Origin: CBDCUW01 sp963734865
Lineage (GTDB): Bacteria > Planctomycetota > Planctomycetia > Pirellulales > Pirellulaceae
Assembly (NCBI GenBank): GCA_963734865.1
Contig: CAVTIV010000019.1
Location: 930,001-994,000, forward strand
Reading direction: 5' to 3'
DNA length: 64,000 nt
The position numbers were made by a program, and so were the translations under genes. This document shows positions 55,596-63,976 of the stretch, piece after piece (position 1 is the first letter of the stretch; every line of letters begins with the position of its first letter). The notes below the pieces were generated by a model that saw nothing but the letters and a program-made list of their open reading frames with translations, did not search any database and was not told the origin of the DNA.

Positions 55596-56534
55596 ATGAC
55601 CCAGAAATACCGAGGGATCATCCCGCCCATCGTGACTCCCCTGGCCGATCGTGACAGGCTGGATGTGGACGGTTTCGGGCGACTGATCGAGCACGTGTTG
55701 GCGGGCGGCGTCCATGGAATTTTCGTGCTCGGAACGACCGGCGAAGGACCATCGCTGAGTCACCACTTGCAGCGTGAGGTCGTCTCCAGGGCATGTGATT
55801 TTGTCGCCGGTCGCGTACCAGTGCTGATCGGAATCACCGATCCCTCGTTTTTCGAGTCGATCAGTCTGGCCACGCACGCCTGCGACGCCGGCGCGACGGC
55901 GGTCGTGCTGGCCCCTCCCTATTATTTCCCGGCCGGCCAGGAAGAATTGCTGGAGTATTTGCAGGAGCTGATCCCGGGACTTCCCTTGCCCGTGATGCTC
56001 TACAACATGCCGGCAATGACGAAACTGTCCTACGCGCCCGACACCGTTCGACTGCTCGCCGATTGGCCACAAGTGGTGGGGCTCAAAGACAGCAGCGGTG
56101 ACATCGACTACTTCGCCCAGGTTCGCCAGCTGACCCGAGACGTGAATGACTTCGCGATGTTGGTGGGGCCCGAGCTTTTGCTGCCCGAAGCGATTCGTCT
56201 GGGGGGCGATGGCGGTGTCTCGGGAGGCGCGAACGTCCGCCCCGAGCTGTACGTACAACTCTATCAGGCGGCCGTCGCGGGTGCCGACACTGGGCCGCTA
56301 CTCGACCAAGTGCGCTCGCTTGGCCGGCTGTACAGCATCGGAAACAACCCGGCGTCGGCGATCGTCAAAGGGATCAAATGTGCACTCGCCCTGATGGGCA
56401 TTTGCAACGGACGAATGGCCGAACCGTTTCGAGAATTCGAGCCGGCCGACGTGGCCAGAATCCAGCAACTACTTTCCGAGATCCTGCCTCGGACAAACGG
56501 GGTTAGCCCTGATTCGCGTCAACGACGATGTTGA
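55596..56534 (+). CDS. dihydrodipicolinate synthase family protein
   Basis: 312 residues from MTQKYRGIIPPIVTPLADRD at 55596; the in-frame extension to 55494 is not conserved. A canonical Schiff-base aldolase: substrate loop VLGTTGEGPSLS (Thr-Thr), catalytic Tyr in MLYNMPAMTKL, Schiff-base Lys in VVGLKDSSGD, GANVRPELYVQLYQAAV. The N-terminus fits DapA/NanA/KDG-aldolase-like enzymes; the substrate (pyruvate plus an aldehyde) cannot be fixed. The C-terminus may be abnormal: after LLSEILPRTNG the DNA also reads as the beginning of an HtrA-like fragment in another frame (56500 onward), so the end could be a junction. Confidence 0.85.
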   Translation: MTQKYRGIIPPIVTPLADRDRLDVDGFGRLIEHVLAGGVHGIFVLGTTGEGPSLSHHLQREVVSRACDFVAGRVPVLIGITDPSFFESISLATHACDAGATAVVLAPPYYFPAGQEELLEYLQELIPGLPLPVMLYNMPAMTKLSYAPDTVRLLADWPQVVGLKDSSGDIDYFAQVRQLTRDVNDFAMLVGPELLLPEAIRLGGDGGVSGGANVRPELYVQLYQAAVAGADTGPLLDQVRSLGRLYSIGNNPASAIVKGIKCALALMGICNGRMAEPFREFEPADVARIQQLLSEILPRTNGVSPDSRQRRC

Positions 56535-56577
56535 ACTGGACCACCTCAACGTCGGTGCCGATCTGCCTGAGGCGGGA

Positions 56578-57249
56578 TTGCCGGTTGCGATCACCTGGAT
56601 GCGCGATGGTGAGCACCCCACCGTCAACGCGGCGATGATCGCCAGCGGGCCGACGACCTTGGCCGCGAGACAAGGATTCACACAGCAGATCGATGCCAAC
56701 CCGCCAACACAAGCGATTGGCGCCCCGATTGTCGACGCGAGCGGAACGCTCGTCGGTGTCGTGACGGCATCCCACCAGGGTGACTATCTATCACTGCCAA
56801 CCGTTCACGTCCGTCGTCTGATTGCGGCCGCTTCGGGCCAGGACCCGTCTGACATCGAACGCGGCAACTTTGGCGTGGTCCTGGGTTCAGGGGAAACCGC
56901 GGTCATCAGCGGAGTGTCAAACGGTTCCCCCGCGCAGCAAACCGAGATCGAGCAAGGCGATCGCATCATCAAGGTTGGCCAATACGATGTGAAATCGGCA
57001 CTCGATGTGGTAGCGGCCGTGGCGATGGCCCGCGCCGGTGACCGGCTCAGGGTCGTCGTGCGACGCGGTGACGAAACGATTGAGAACACCGTCACCTTGA
57101 AGGCACAGCCTGGTGGACAGCCATTGGCTTCGAACGCCGGGCCGACGATACCCGGTACGAACCAACAGACGCTGGAAAAATTGGAGGCCAGAAGGAATGC
57201 TCAGGAAGAACCGCTCAAGCAGTTCAGCGAGTTAAAAAACAACCAATAG
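56578..57249 (+). CDS. HtrA-like protein fragment with PDZ domain (5'-truncated)
   Basis: C-terminal half of a trypsin-like (S1C) protease relative, 223 codons from the TTG at 56578; coding character in this frame extends back to ~56500 (GLALIRVNDDVELDHLNVGA) with no start codon of its own. The expected catalytic Asp of the DLALI motif is Gly at the junction, and the GNSGG nucleophile motif is replaced by TQAIGAPIVDASGTLVGV, so no active serine. A PDZ domain follows (~100-185: GNFGVVLGSGETAVISGVSN; GDRIIKVGQYDVKSALDVVA). The N-terminal signal and catalytic His half are absent, overlapped by the DHDPS-type gene. Possible deletion junction, pseudogene or assembly chimera. Confidence 0.6.
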   Translation: MPVAITWMRDGEHPTVNAAMIASGPTTLAARQGFTQQIDANPPTQAIGAPIVDASGTLVGVVTASHQGDYLSLPTVHVRRLIAAASGQDPSDIERGNFGVVLGSGETAVISGVSNGSPAQQTEIEQGDRIIKVGQYDVKSALDVVAAVAMARAGDRLRVVVRRGDETIENTVTLKAQPGGQPLASNAGPTIPGTNQQTLEKLEARRNAQEEPLKQFSELKNNQ

Positions 57250-57275
57250 CCCGTTGCTCGTAGGATGTCAGTTGC

Positions 57276-57295
57276 CGGGGAAATCGAACGCCCCG
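57276..57295. terminator. possible bidirectional hairpin
   Basis: CGGGG-N10-CCCCG at 57276-57280/57291-57295 in the 46-base gap between convergent genes. Five GC-rich pairs, no T-run, so weak. Confidence 0.3.
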
Positions 57296-59295
57296 CTAGG
57301 CCGTCCGACGGAAGTTTCCGCCGCACAGGCTTTGATAGAACCGGTTGCGTAAGATCAACTCTTCATGCCGGCCGCTATCGGCAATCCGTCCCCCTTCGAT
57401 GACGATCACCCGATCTGCCATCGCCAGGCTGGTTGGTCGATGGGTGATCATCACGCCCGTTCGATCGACCAAGAATTTCTCGAGCGCTTGATGAATCAGG
57501 CGTTCACTTTCGAGGTCGATCTGGCTGGTCGCCTCGTCAAGAATCAAAATATCCGGGTTCCGCAAAAAGGCTCTGGCCAGCGCAATCCGCTGCATCTGAC
57601 CGCCGGACAATCGCATGCCACCACTGCCGAGGATGGTTTGGTAGCTGTCCGGCGTTTTGCGGCGGATGAATTCGTCGGCAAAGGCGAGTTTCGCCGCACG
57701 TACAACCGCATGCGAATCGGCACCAGGCGAGCCGTAGCGAATGTTGTTCTCGATCGTGTCGTCAAACAGAACGGTGCGCTGTGCGACGAGCGAGATTCGC
57801 CGCCGCAGGTCCCGGATCCGTAACTGATCGACCGCTGTATCGTCCAAGCAAATGCTGCCGCTTTGAGGATCATCAAACCGGCAAAGCAGGCTCACCAGTG
57901 TGCTCTTACCGCAACCATTGGGCCCAACCACCGCGATCGTCTCGCCATGGTCAATCGTCAGCTCGACGCCACGCAACACCTGCGGTCCCGATGCGTATTG
58001 ATAGGAAACATTCTTGAACTGAATTTGACGGTGCGGTCGTGGCGTTGATTGCGGGTTTTGGGGATCGCGAACGCGGACGGGCTGGTCAATGATCTCGTAG
58101 ACGCGAGAGGTGGCGGCAATCCCCTGCTGCAACCCGCTCCAAACGTCGCTCAATTTCCTGGCCGGATCCGAGGCGCCAATCAGAAACCCAAAGAACATCA
58201 ATACCTGTCCGACGTTCAATGGCTGAGCGCTCATTCGGATCCCCAGCAGATGGGTTTGTGCATTGACGACCATGTAGCCACCCGCCAGGATTGCCAGTCC
58301 CACCGTTGTCATGCCCAGCATTTCACTGCTACTGCGAGCAAGTGTGTTGTAAAACGCCATCTTCATCGATTTGCGGTAGTAAGCCTGAATGCCGCGATTG
58401 AACTTCGCTCGCTCGAACGCCTGAGTATTGAATGCCTTGACGACCCGGATGCCGGCGAACGAATCGTTCAGCATGCCATACAGTTGACTCATCTCTTCCA
58501 TGGCACGACGGCTGGCACGACGGATCGCACGGCTGAGGTGATGCATCACGAACGCAACCAGTGGTGTGACGACCAGCACCAGCAACAACAATCGCGGGCA
58601 AACATAGAGTGCGCCGCCCAGGCAAACAGCCATCTTCAATGGTTCGCGAACCAGCCGGCCCAGTAAGACCGTCACGCCGGCCGAGACATTTGCAATGTCA
58701 TTGGTCAATCGCGCGGTCAATGTGGCGGAACCGTTCTCACCAAAGGAGTCCAAGTCGAGGTACAGCGCTTTGCGAAAAAAGATAGACCGCAAATCGACAG
58801 AGGTTTTCTCGGCAACGTATTGCACCAACAACAAATTGATCGTCAGCGCCACCAACTTGATTGCTGTCCCGCCAATCAATATCCCGACGATCAGCAATAA
58901 CGTTCCATAGGCGCCGCGCGGCGCGTAACGATCGATCGTCGGCTTGGCGATCGCCAGGTAGTGGACCGAATCGACCACAACTTGCCGAGTAGCCTCGTCC
59001 GCCTCCATTTTCAGCTTCAGCATTCGCTTCGCTTCGCCATCAGCGTTCTGCAGCTGCGCGGTCAAGGCGACGATTTCTTGATCCAGGGCAGCGACCTTTT
59101 CGTCCGCTTCGGAAATTTTCCTGGCCGCGTGGTCTGGCAGGCTATCACCCTTGAAGACGACTTCGACCAACGGGTAAAGCGTGCCGATGTTGGCGCCCCA
59201 AAGAACGAGCGATCAACATCGAAGTGATCAGGATTCCGGCCAATGACAAACGGCTGCCGTGCGGCCAATTTCAATACGCGAGAAAAGTTTTTCAT
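57296..59295 (-). CDS. ABC transporter, MsbA/heterodimer-like ATP-binding and permease protein, two frameshifts
   Basis: Exporter half-transporter of ~665 residues. N-terminal frame MKNFSRVLKLAARQPFVI begins at 59295 but breaks twice: removing one base at ~59240 and one at ~59207 gives FVIAGILITSMLIAVLWGAN leading into IGTLYPLVEVVFKGDSL, a first TM helix. Then an extracytoplasmic coiled coil (~60-90: ISEADEKVAALDQEIVALTA) and further TM helices. NBD: Walker A VGPNGCGKST, signature MRLSGGQMQRIALARA, Walker B ILILDEATSQID, switch His in VMITHR. Lipid/LPS-type or peptide export is likely; it resembles the MsbA group seen in planctomycetes. The coiled-coil insert between TM1 and TM2 is unusual for MsbA. 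Confidence 0.85.
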
Positions 59296-59672
59296 CTGCA
59301 GGGTGTCATCCTTGACGCATCGCCTGTGCTTCTGACATTCCGCGACCGTTCCCCATCCATCGAGGATTCACGGCGTGGATGACTTGTAGCGAACTTGAGC
59401 GTGGCAATCCACCCGAGTTCGTTGCTAGCAACTCGGCCAGTCCGCTCCCGCGCAACCGGGGCTTCCACACAGCGTCGCCAAGGTGATACGTCGTGCCGAA
59501 TGGGCTGAATATTCCAGCGATGACTTGTTTTCCCGCAGGATAGAGACCCCAATGCATCACGCTCGCCGGGATGGATGCCCTACAGTTCCTCGGGGCCTCG
59601 CATGGGGTCTCGGTGGTATCGACAGCACGGGGCGGTCGCGACCGTCGATGCTGGATCGGGAAACAGTGGGCG
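59296..59672. other. divergent intergenic region with a palindrome
   Basis: 377 bases between the ABC transporter and potassium-channel genes. It contains inverted repeat CCGAGTT (59413-59419) / AACTCGG (59430-59436) around a perfect 12-bp palindrome GTTGCTAGCAAC (59421-59432), a candidate operator. No gene is supported here. Confidence 0.4.
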
Positions 59673-60641
59673 ATGACCGCAAAAATGAGTTTATCCAAAA
59701 GCCCGTCCGCCAGCAGATCGAAGCAGAGGCTGCAAAAAGGCTTGGGCTTCTTCCTGATGACCTGTCTGGTCGCCACGGCGGGTTACATGTTCGCCGGCTG
59801 GAGCTGGATCGATGCGATCTACATGGTCACGATCACAATCTTTGGCGTCGGCTATGGCGAGGTTCATCCGCTCGAACCGGCATGGCTCAAACTGTTTACG
59901 ATCGGCGTTATCCTCGCCGGATGTTCCTCTTTGCTGTATGTGATCGGAGGCATCATTCAGATGTTGACCGAAGGAGAAATCGAACGAATGATGGGAAAAC
60001 GTAACAGGTCGCGTGAAATCGAATCGCTTTGCGATCACACGATCATCTGCGGTTATGGCCGAATCGGGCAGATGTTAGCTGCCGAGTTGCATGAACTGGG
60101 CGATTCGTTTGTCGTCGTGGACCTCGATCCCGCCCGCGTTGCCAATGCAATCGAAGACGGGTTCCTTGCCTTCGAGGGCGACTGCGCCGAAGACGACACA
60201 CTGCAGCATGCCGGAATCTTTCGCGCCCGTGTGTTGGCAACGGTGCTGCCCGATGATGCGATGAACGTCTTCATCACACTGACCGCACGGGGGATGCGTG
60301 AGGCGATTCGAATCATTGCGCGAGCCGAATCTCCGTTCACCGAAAGCAAGCTCATTCGCAGCGGTGCAACGCATGTCGTAATGCCCGCCGCGATCGGAGC
60401 GATGCGTGTGGCACAACTTGCCTCCCGAGACGCCAACGAGGCGGTCACATTGCCCGAGAACCGTTACCGAATGCTGAAAACCGAAATCCGTAGTGAACGT
60501 CCCAAAATAGGTAACATCCTCATCGACCAGGCACTTCAATCTGACGTCGCCGAACTTGCCGAAATGGCCTCGGATCTGACACGAACGGTCGTCAGTCGTG
60601 GCGTCGATCAGATTATCCAGCATGAGCAGGCCGCCGATTAA
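59673..60641 (+). CDS. potassium channel protein with TrkA-N (RCK) domain
   Basis: 322 residues from MTAKMSLSKSPSASRSKQRL at 59673; the extension to 59571 is not conserved. Two TM helices (KGLGFFLMTCLVATAGYMFA; LKLFTIGVILAGCSSLLYVI) flank a pore loop whose filter is TITIFGVGYGEVHPL (GVGYG, close to GYG). The cytoplasmic RCK/TrkA-N domain begins at ~115 with DHTIICGYGRIGQMLAAELH (nucleotide motif GxGxxG) and continues through VVVDLDPARVANA and FEGDCAEDDTLQHAGI. A shortened TrkA-C part ends the protein. It would gate K+ flux in response to nucleotide or ion binding. Confidence 0.9.
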   Translation: MTAKMSLSKSPSASRSKQRLQKGLGFFLMTCLVATAGYMFAGWSWIDAIYMVTITIFGVGYGEVHPLEPAWLKLFTIGVILAGCSSLLYVIGGIIQMLTEGEIERMMGKRNRSREIESLCDHTIICGYGRIGQMLAAELHELGDSFVVVDLDPARVANAIEDGFLAFEGDCAEDDTLQHAGIFRARVLATVLPDDAMNVFITLTARGMREAIRIIARAESPFTESKLIRSGATHVVMPAAIGAMRVAQLASRDANEAVTLPENRYRMLKTEIRSERPKIGNILIDQALQSDVAELAEMASDLTRTVVSRGVDQIIQHEQAAD

Positions 60642-60710
60642 CGGTCGATCCTGCTTGCAGCACTACCACCCGAAAGTGATAATGAGTCGCAGTCCCACCA
60701 GGAGAGATAA

Positions 60711-62051
60711 ATGCGTCTCACTCAGCTTCACCTTGCGGTTTGCTTGTTGGCGGTTACCACCTCGTGTCAGCAAACCACGGCAGTTTCAGATCAAGTCTCG
60801 ACCGGCGTTGAACCTCAACACTCGCCCACCTCTACCGAGACACAGACCAGTGAAACGCAAACGGGCGATCAGGTCGAAAGCGTTCCGGCCCAGGCAAGCG
60901 AAACCGATAGCCCTGCACTGACTGTTTTCCAGAAGCGGATCCTACCCATTTTTCAGGCGAGCAAACCGTCGAGTTGCACGGAGTGTCATCTGAGCGGTGT
61001 CGATCTCAAAGACTACATCCAACCGAGTCAAGAAAAGACGTTCGCATCGTTGGTGCATGCGGGATTGATCGACGTTCATCATCCGGATGACTCCAAGATC
61101 CTCCGGTTCATCAATCGCCGGCCGGATCAGCCCGATCTGATCACCGACAAAATGCGTCGGCAGGAATACGATGCGTTTCAAGCTTGGGTGCGAGCGGCGG
61201 TCAAAGACTCGCATCTGTTGGCGGCGAAGTCGACCGAATCAATCGGACCAACGGTGCCGGATGAAGTCATTCGCCACGCCAGGAAGGATCGAGTCTTGAA
61301 CTCGTTTATCGAGAATGTCTGGACCGAAGTGGGCCGCTGCGCCGGCTGTCATTCGCCGGACCAGAATCAGAAGCAGGTCAAAGAACATGGCGACCGAGTG
61401 TCGTGGATCAAGTTGGGTGATCCCGAAGCCACACTCCAACAGATGATCGAATCTGGTGCGATCGAACCCGATGCACCACTGGAAAGCATGCTGCTGACCA
61501 AGCCAACTATGCAGGTCGAACACGGCGGCGGGCAGAAGATGGTCGTCGGCGATCGCAGCTACAAGCAGTTCCGACGCTTCATCGACGACTATGCCAGCAT
61601 GTTCAGCGGCAGCTACACCACCAGCGAATCATTGCCGAAAGAAAACGATGAGCTGTCCCTGGTCACCGACATCTGGCTCAAGCTGACCGACGTACCGGAA
61701 CAATATGATCAAATGTTGCTGCAAGCGGATCTCTACCGGCGGATCGGCGACGAGTGGTCCGCGCATCGGGTCGCCTCCTCGGATCGGCTGGTCTTCGGAA
61801 AAGGCAAACTCTGGCAGCACTCGTTGAGCCTGACGGCCCCGCGCGGTTCCGACTGGGCCGATCAGATGAAATCGAAACAACTTCCCCCAGATATCTATCT
61901 CGTCAAGCTGTACATCGACCAAACGGGAAAGCTGCAGAAAAACTTTCGAGCCGAATTGGGCGACGCGGATTTCGTCGGCCAGGTGGAAGTGAACAGTCGT
62001 TGGCCGGCTGGATATGGCCGGATGACGGTCGTGCAATTCCCACTCGACTGA
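60711..62051 (+). CDS. di-heme c-type lipoprotein (planctomycete cytochrome-like)
   Basis: 446 residues; MRLTQLHLAVCLLAVTTSC forms a lipoprotein signal (lipobox VTTSC). A Ser/Thr/Gln-rich linker of ~45 residues follows. Two CxxCH motifs: SSCTECHLSGVDLKDY near residue 97 and GRCAGCHSPDQNQKQ near 210, in two planctomycete-cytochrome-like modules (TVFQKRILPIFQAS...; NVWTEVGRCAGC). The C-terminal third is beta-rich with VYLVKLY-type strands (PDIYLVKLYIDQTGKLQKNF) and Trp-rich end (RWPAGYGRMTVVQFPLD). Membrane-anchored periplasmic electron-transfer or sensing role is likely, exact role unknown. Gap to the upstream channel gene: 69 bases, same strand. Confidence 0.85.
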   Translation: MRLTQLHLAVCLLAVTTSCQQTTAVSDQVSTGVEPQHSPTSTETQTSETQTGDQVESVPAQASETDSPALTVFQKRILPIFQASKPSSCTECHLSGVDLKDYIQPSQEKTFASLVHAGLIDVHHPDDSKILRFINRRPDQPDLITDKMRRQEYDAFQAWVRAAVKDSHLLAAKSTESIGPTVPDEVIRHARKDRVLNSFIENVWTEVGRCAGCHSPDQNQKQVKEHGDRVSWIKLGDPEATLQQMIESGAIEPDAPLESMLLTKPTMQVEHGGGQKMVVGDRSYKQFRRFIDDYASMFSGSYTTSESLPKENDELSLVTDIWLKLTDVPEQYDQMLLQADLYRRIGDEWSAHRVASSDRLVFGKGKLWQHSLSLTAPRGSDWADQMKSKQLPPDIYLVKLYIDQTGKLQKNFRAELGDADFVGQVEVNSRWPAGYGRMTVVQFPLD

Positions 62052-62075
62052 ATCGAATCACAATCGCGAGGAATT

Positions 62076-62489
62076 CTAGCCAGCCGTCGGTTCTGACGCG
62101 TCGTTGATTGGCACCGGCCGACGTGTTTCGCCAGTCAACACAACCGCGACATAGCTGACCTCCGCCTCCGTCAGCTTCTCGGGTTGACCACCACGCTCGG
62201 CTTCCACATCGACGTGAATGGTGATCGAAGTGGTGCCCACCCGAACCAACGTTGTCCAAAAACTCAACACGTCGCCGACAAATACAGGGCGGTGGAATTC
62301 GACACTCTTCATTCCCACGGTCACAATCGACTTTTGGCCATAGCCAGATCGCCGAATTTCGTGATACGCGCCGACGGCTCCCGCTTGATCAATGTAGCTC
62401 AACAACACGCCGCCGAAGATCGTCCCATGCGGATTGGTATCTCTGGGCATCATGACGACCTTGATCGCCAAGTGTCGGTCATCGGTCAT
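62076..62489 (-). CDS. acyl-CoA thioesterase (hotdog fold)
   Basis: 137 residues from MTDDRHLAIKVVMMPRDTNP at 62489; the in-frame Met at 62504 overlaps the upstream gene and is less likely. Hotdog thioesterase: the substrate loop HGTIFGGVLLSYIDQAGAVG carries the His-Gly-(x)-Gly-Gly pattern and the Asp of the active site, then VEFHRPVFVGDVLSFWTTLV and EAEVSYVAVV strands. YciA-like, hydrolysing acyl-CoA esters in the cytoplasm. It is downstream of the DUF2905 gene by 11 bases, same strand, so an operon. Confidence 0.88.
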   Translation of the reverse strand: MTDDRHLAIKVVMMPRDTNPHGTIFGGVLLSYIDQAGAVGAYHEIRRSGYGQKSIVTVGMKSVEFHRPVFVGDVLSFWTTLVRVGTTSITIHVDVEAERGGQPEKLTEAEVSYVAVVLTGETRRPVPINDASEPTAG

Positions 62490-62500
62490 CGACCGGTTCC

Positions 62501-62725
62501 TCATCGGGAGAATAACCGCACCAACCAAACCACGACGGTAAGCAGTGCGCTGATCAGAATGCAAGTGACAATTGGAAAGTAAACGCGGACGTTCCCTCGC
62601 TCCAACCGGATGTCACCGGGAAGATTCCCCAGCCAAGGAACTGAGGGAAACAGGATCCAAAGGACACCGACGATTGCAATCAGCAGGCCGAGGATAATGA
62701 GTAGTGATCCCGGATGCTGCATCAT
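62501..62725 (-). CDS. DUF2905 domain-containing small membrane protein
   Basis: 74 residues. Two TM helices (SLLIILGLLIAIVGVLWILF; FPIVTCILISALLTVVVWLV) with the loop PWLGNLPGDIRLERGNVRVY between them; the LPGDI segment is the hallmark of DUF2905. Function unknown; widely conserved in bacteria. Its ATG overlaps the stop of the upstream 38-codon gene (ATGA), which suggests translational coupling, and the thioesterase gene follows. Confidence 0.9.
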   Translation of the reverse strand: MMQHPGSLLIILGLLIAIVGVLWILFPSVPWLGNLPGDIRLERGNVRVYFPIVTCILISALLTVVVWLVRLFSR

Positions 62726-62838
62726 TTCTTCTTGCCGGTCGGCTTCTTCACCGGCGTCTTCTGTTTCTGCAACTTCTTTTGCAACTGGGCGTACTTCGTT
62801 GCCGGTTTTCTCGACGTTCGCTGACGACTCTTGGTCAT
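62722..62838 (-). CDS. 38-aa basic microprotein, Lys/Arg-rich
   Basis: Too short to appear in standard ORF lists. MTKSRQRTSRKPATKYAQLQ opens it and it ends KKPTGKKK, with a Lys/Arg content near 40 percent. A strong Shine-Dalgarno-like GGAGGAGAGG precedes the ATG at 62836-62838. The stop overlaps the DUF2905 start by 4 bases. Basic composition suggests an RNA/ribosome- or membrane-surface binding role; not confirmed. Family not recognised. Confidence 0.6.
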   Translation of the reverse strand: MTKSRQRTSRKPATKYAQLQKKLQKQKTPVKKPTGKKK

Positions 62839-63310
62839 GATCCTCTCCTCCGGTTCATTCTATCGTTGTCAGATTGCGGCGGCTAGAATTGCAGGCCGAA
62901 AGAAACCAGTGATGTCCAAGACACACCACCGATACGCTGGATGTGGCAAAGAAGATTTGGACATTCCCAATCTTTTGCCGGCAATGGCGGCAGCCCTCCG
63001 AGATCATGATATTCATGAACTTACGAGAGCGCCGAAGGCGAAGCTGCGGGCCGAAATCGACGAATGACTCCAAAAAAACGACGAGCATTCCTCCAGGCGG
63101 ATCGATTGCGTGCTGCAGGCAGGTCCGCACGCAGGTAGAATCGAGACATCGGAGTTTCGGGGACGCTGTCAACTGAATCGCATTTCAACTGAATTGCACC
63201 TGAGTAATACCGACGGTGGATCATTCGCCGCGAGCGCCCTGCGGCCCCGATCGGCCAAGTTTTCATCATCTCGGTGCGGTCCCCAGCACCCAACAAGCGG
63301 AGAAACCAGC
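62839..63310. other. divergent intergenic region
   Basis: 472 bases between the microprotein gene and the coiled-coil protein gene. It contains an imperfect direct repeat, TCAACTGAATCGCA at 63169 and TCAACTGAATTGCA at 63185 (16-base spacing), near the plus-strand gene. A 51-codon frame from 62912 exists but lacks support. No RNA gene seen. Confidence 0.35.
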
Positions 63311-63976
63311 ATGTCGATGTTACGCAGTTCCCTTTTTGTGTTCGCAATGATCACCACCGCTACCCTGGTCTGGGCTTCGGAGTCCGATGAACTGCGGGAA
63401 AAGGCCCAGGCGATGCAGCGGGAAGCTGCCCAGCTCGCCGAGCATGGGCAACAAAAGGAGGCGGCGAACCTGAAACGCGAAGCGATGACCATGCTGAAAG
63501 AGGCCGACCGTCTCCAACAGCGACACCCCAATGGTCAGAAAGCGGAGGTCATGGAACTGAAGCGGTTCGTCGAGAGACTTCGTCACGAAGAACGAGAACT
63601 TGCAGAGATCGACGGCAAAGAAGCGCAGCGGGAGGATGTCCGTCGCGAGGCGGAACGGGTCGAAATGGAACTGCGAAGGATTTCCGAGCGACCAGACCCG
63701 CGGACCACCGCCGACCAGCGACCTGCTCCAGGGGATGACATTGGCCGCCGCCTGGAACACATGCGCATCGCCGTCGATCACTTGAATCAAGCCGGCTTGC
63801 ACGACGTCGCCGAACATGTTGCCCAAAGAGCGGAGGCGACGGAACGGGAATTGCACGTTGGCCACGAGAACCACGGCGGCGATGCGATGCACGAAATCAT
63901 CAAGCAACTCGATGAACTGCGACATGAAATGGGCCGATTGCGTGACGAAGTGAATGTGCTTCGAGAGCAACGATAA
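63311..63976 (+). CDS. hypothetical exported coiled-coil protein
   Basis: 221 residues from MSMLRSSLFVFAMITTATLV at 63311 (signal peptide ending ...WAS); the in-frame extension to 63110 lies upstream of a clean signal and is rejected. Almost wholly helical and charged: EKAQAMQREAAQLAEHGQQK, LKRFVERLRHEERELAEIDG, and a C-terminal HEIIKQLDELRHEMGRLRDE. A short Pro/Arg-rich break (RISERPDPRTTADQRPAPGD) separates two coiled coils; a His-rich piece (HVGHENHGGDAMH) follows. Periplasmic; structural or adaptor role by inference, no enzyme motif. Confidence 0.7.
   Translation: MSMLRSSLFVFAMITTATLVWASESDELREKAQAMQREAAQLAEHGQQKEAANLKREAMTMLKEADRLQQRHPNGQKAEVMELKRFVERLRHEERELAEIDGKEAQREDVRREAERVEMELRRISERPDPRTTADQRPAPGDDIGRRLEHMRIAVDHLNQAGLHDVAEHVAQRAEATERELHVGHENHGGDAMHEIIKQLDELRHEMGRLRDEVNVLREQR

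Noticed and set aside
600..59295. Programmed ribosomal frameshifting as explanation of the broken genes
   Set aside because: Sites share no slippery heptamer or downstream structure and lie in unrelated families; sequencing error is simpler.
62912..63067. 51-codon frame MSKTHHRYAGCGKEDLDIPN... as a small gene
   Set aside because: Weak ribosome-binding site, no recognisable family and no operon context; kept as intergenic.
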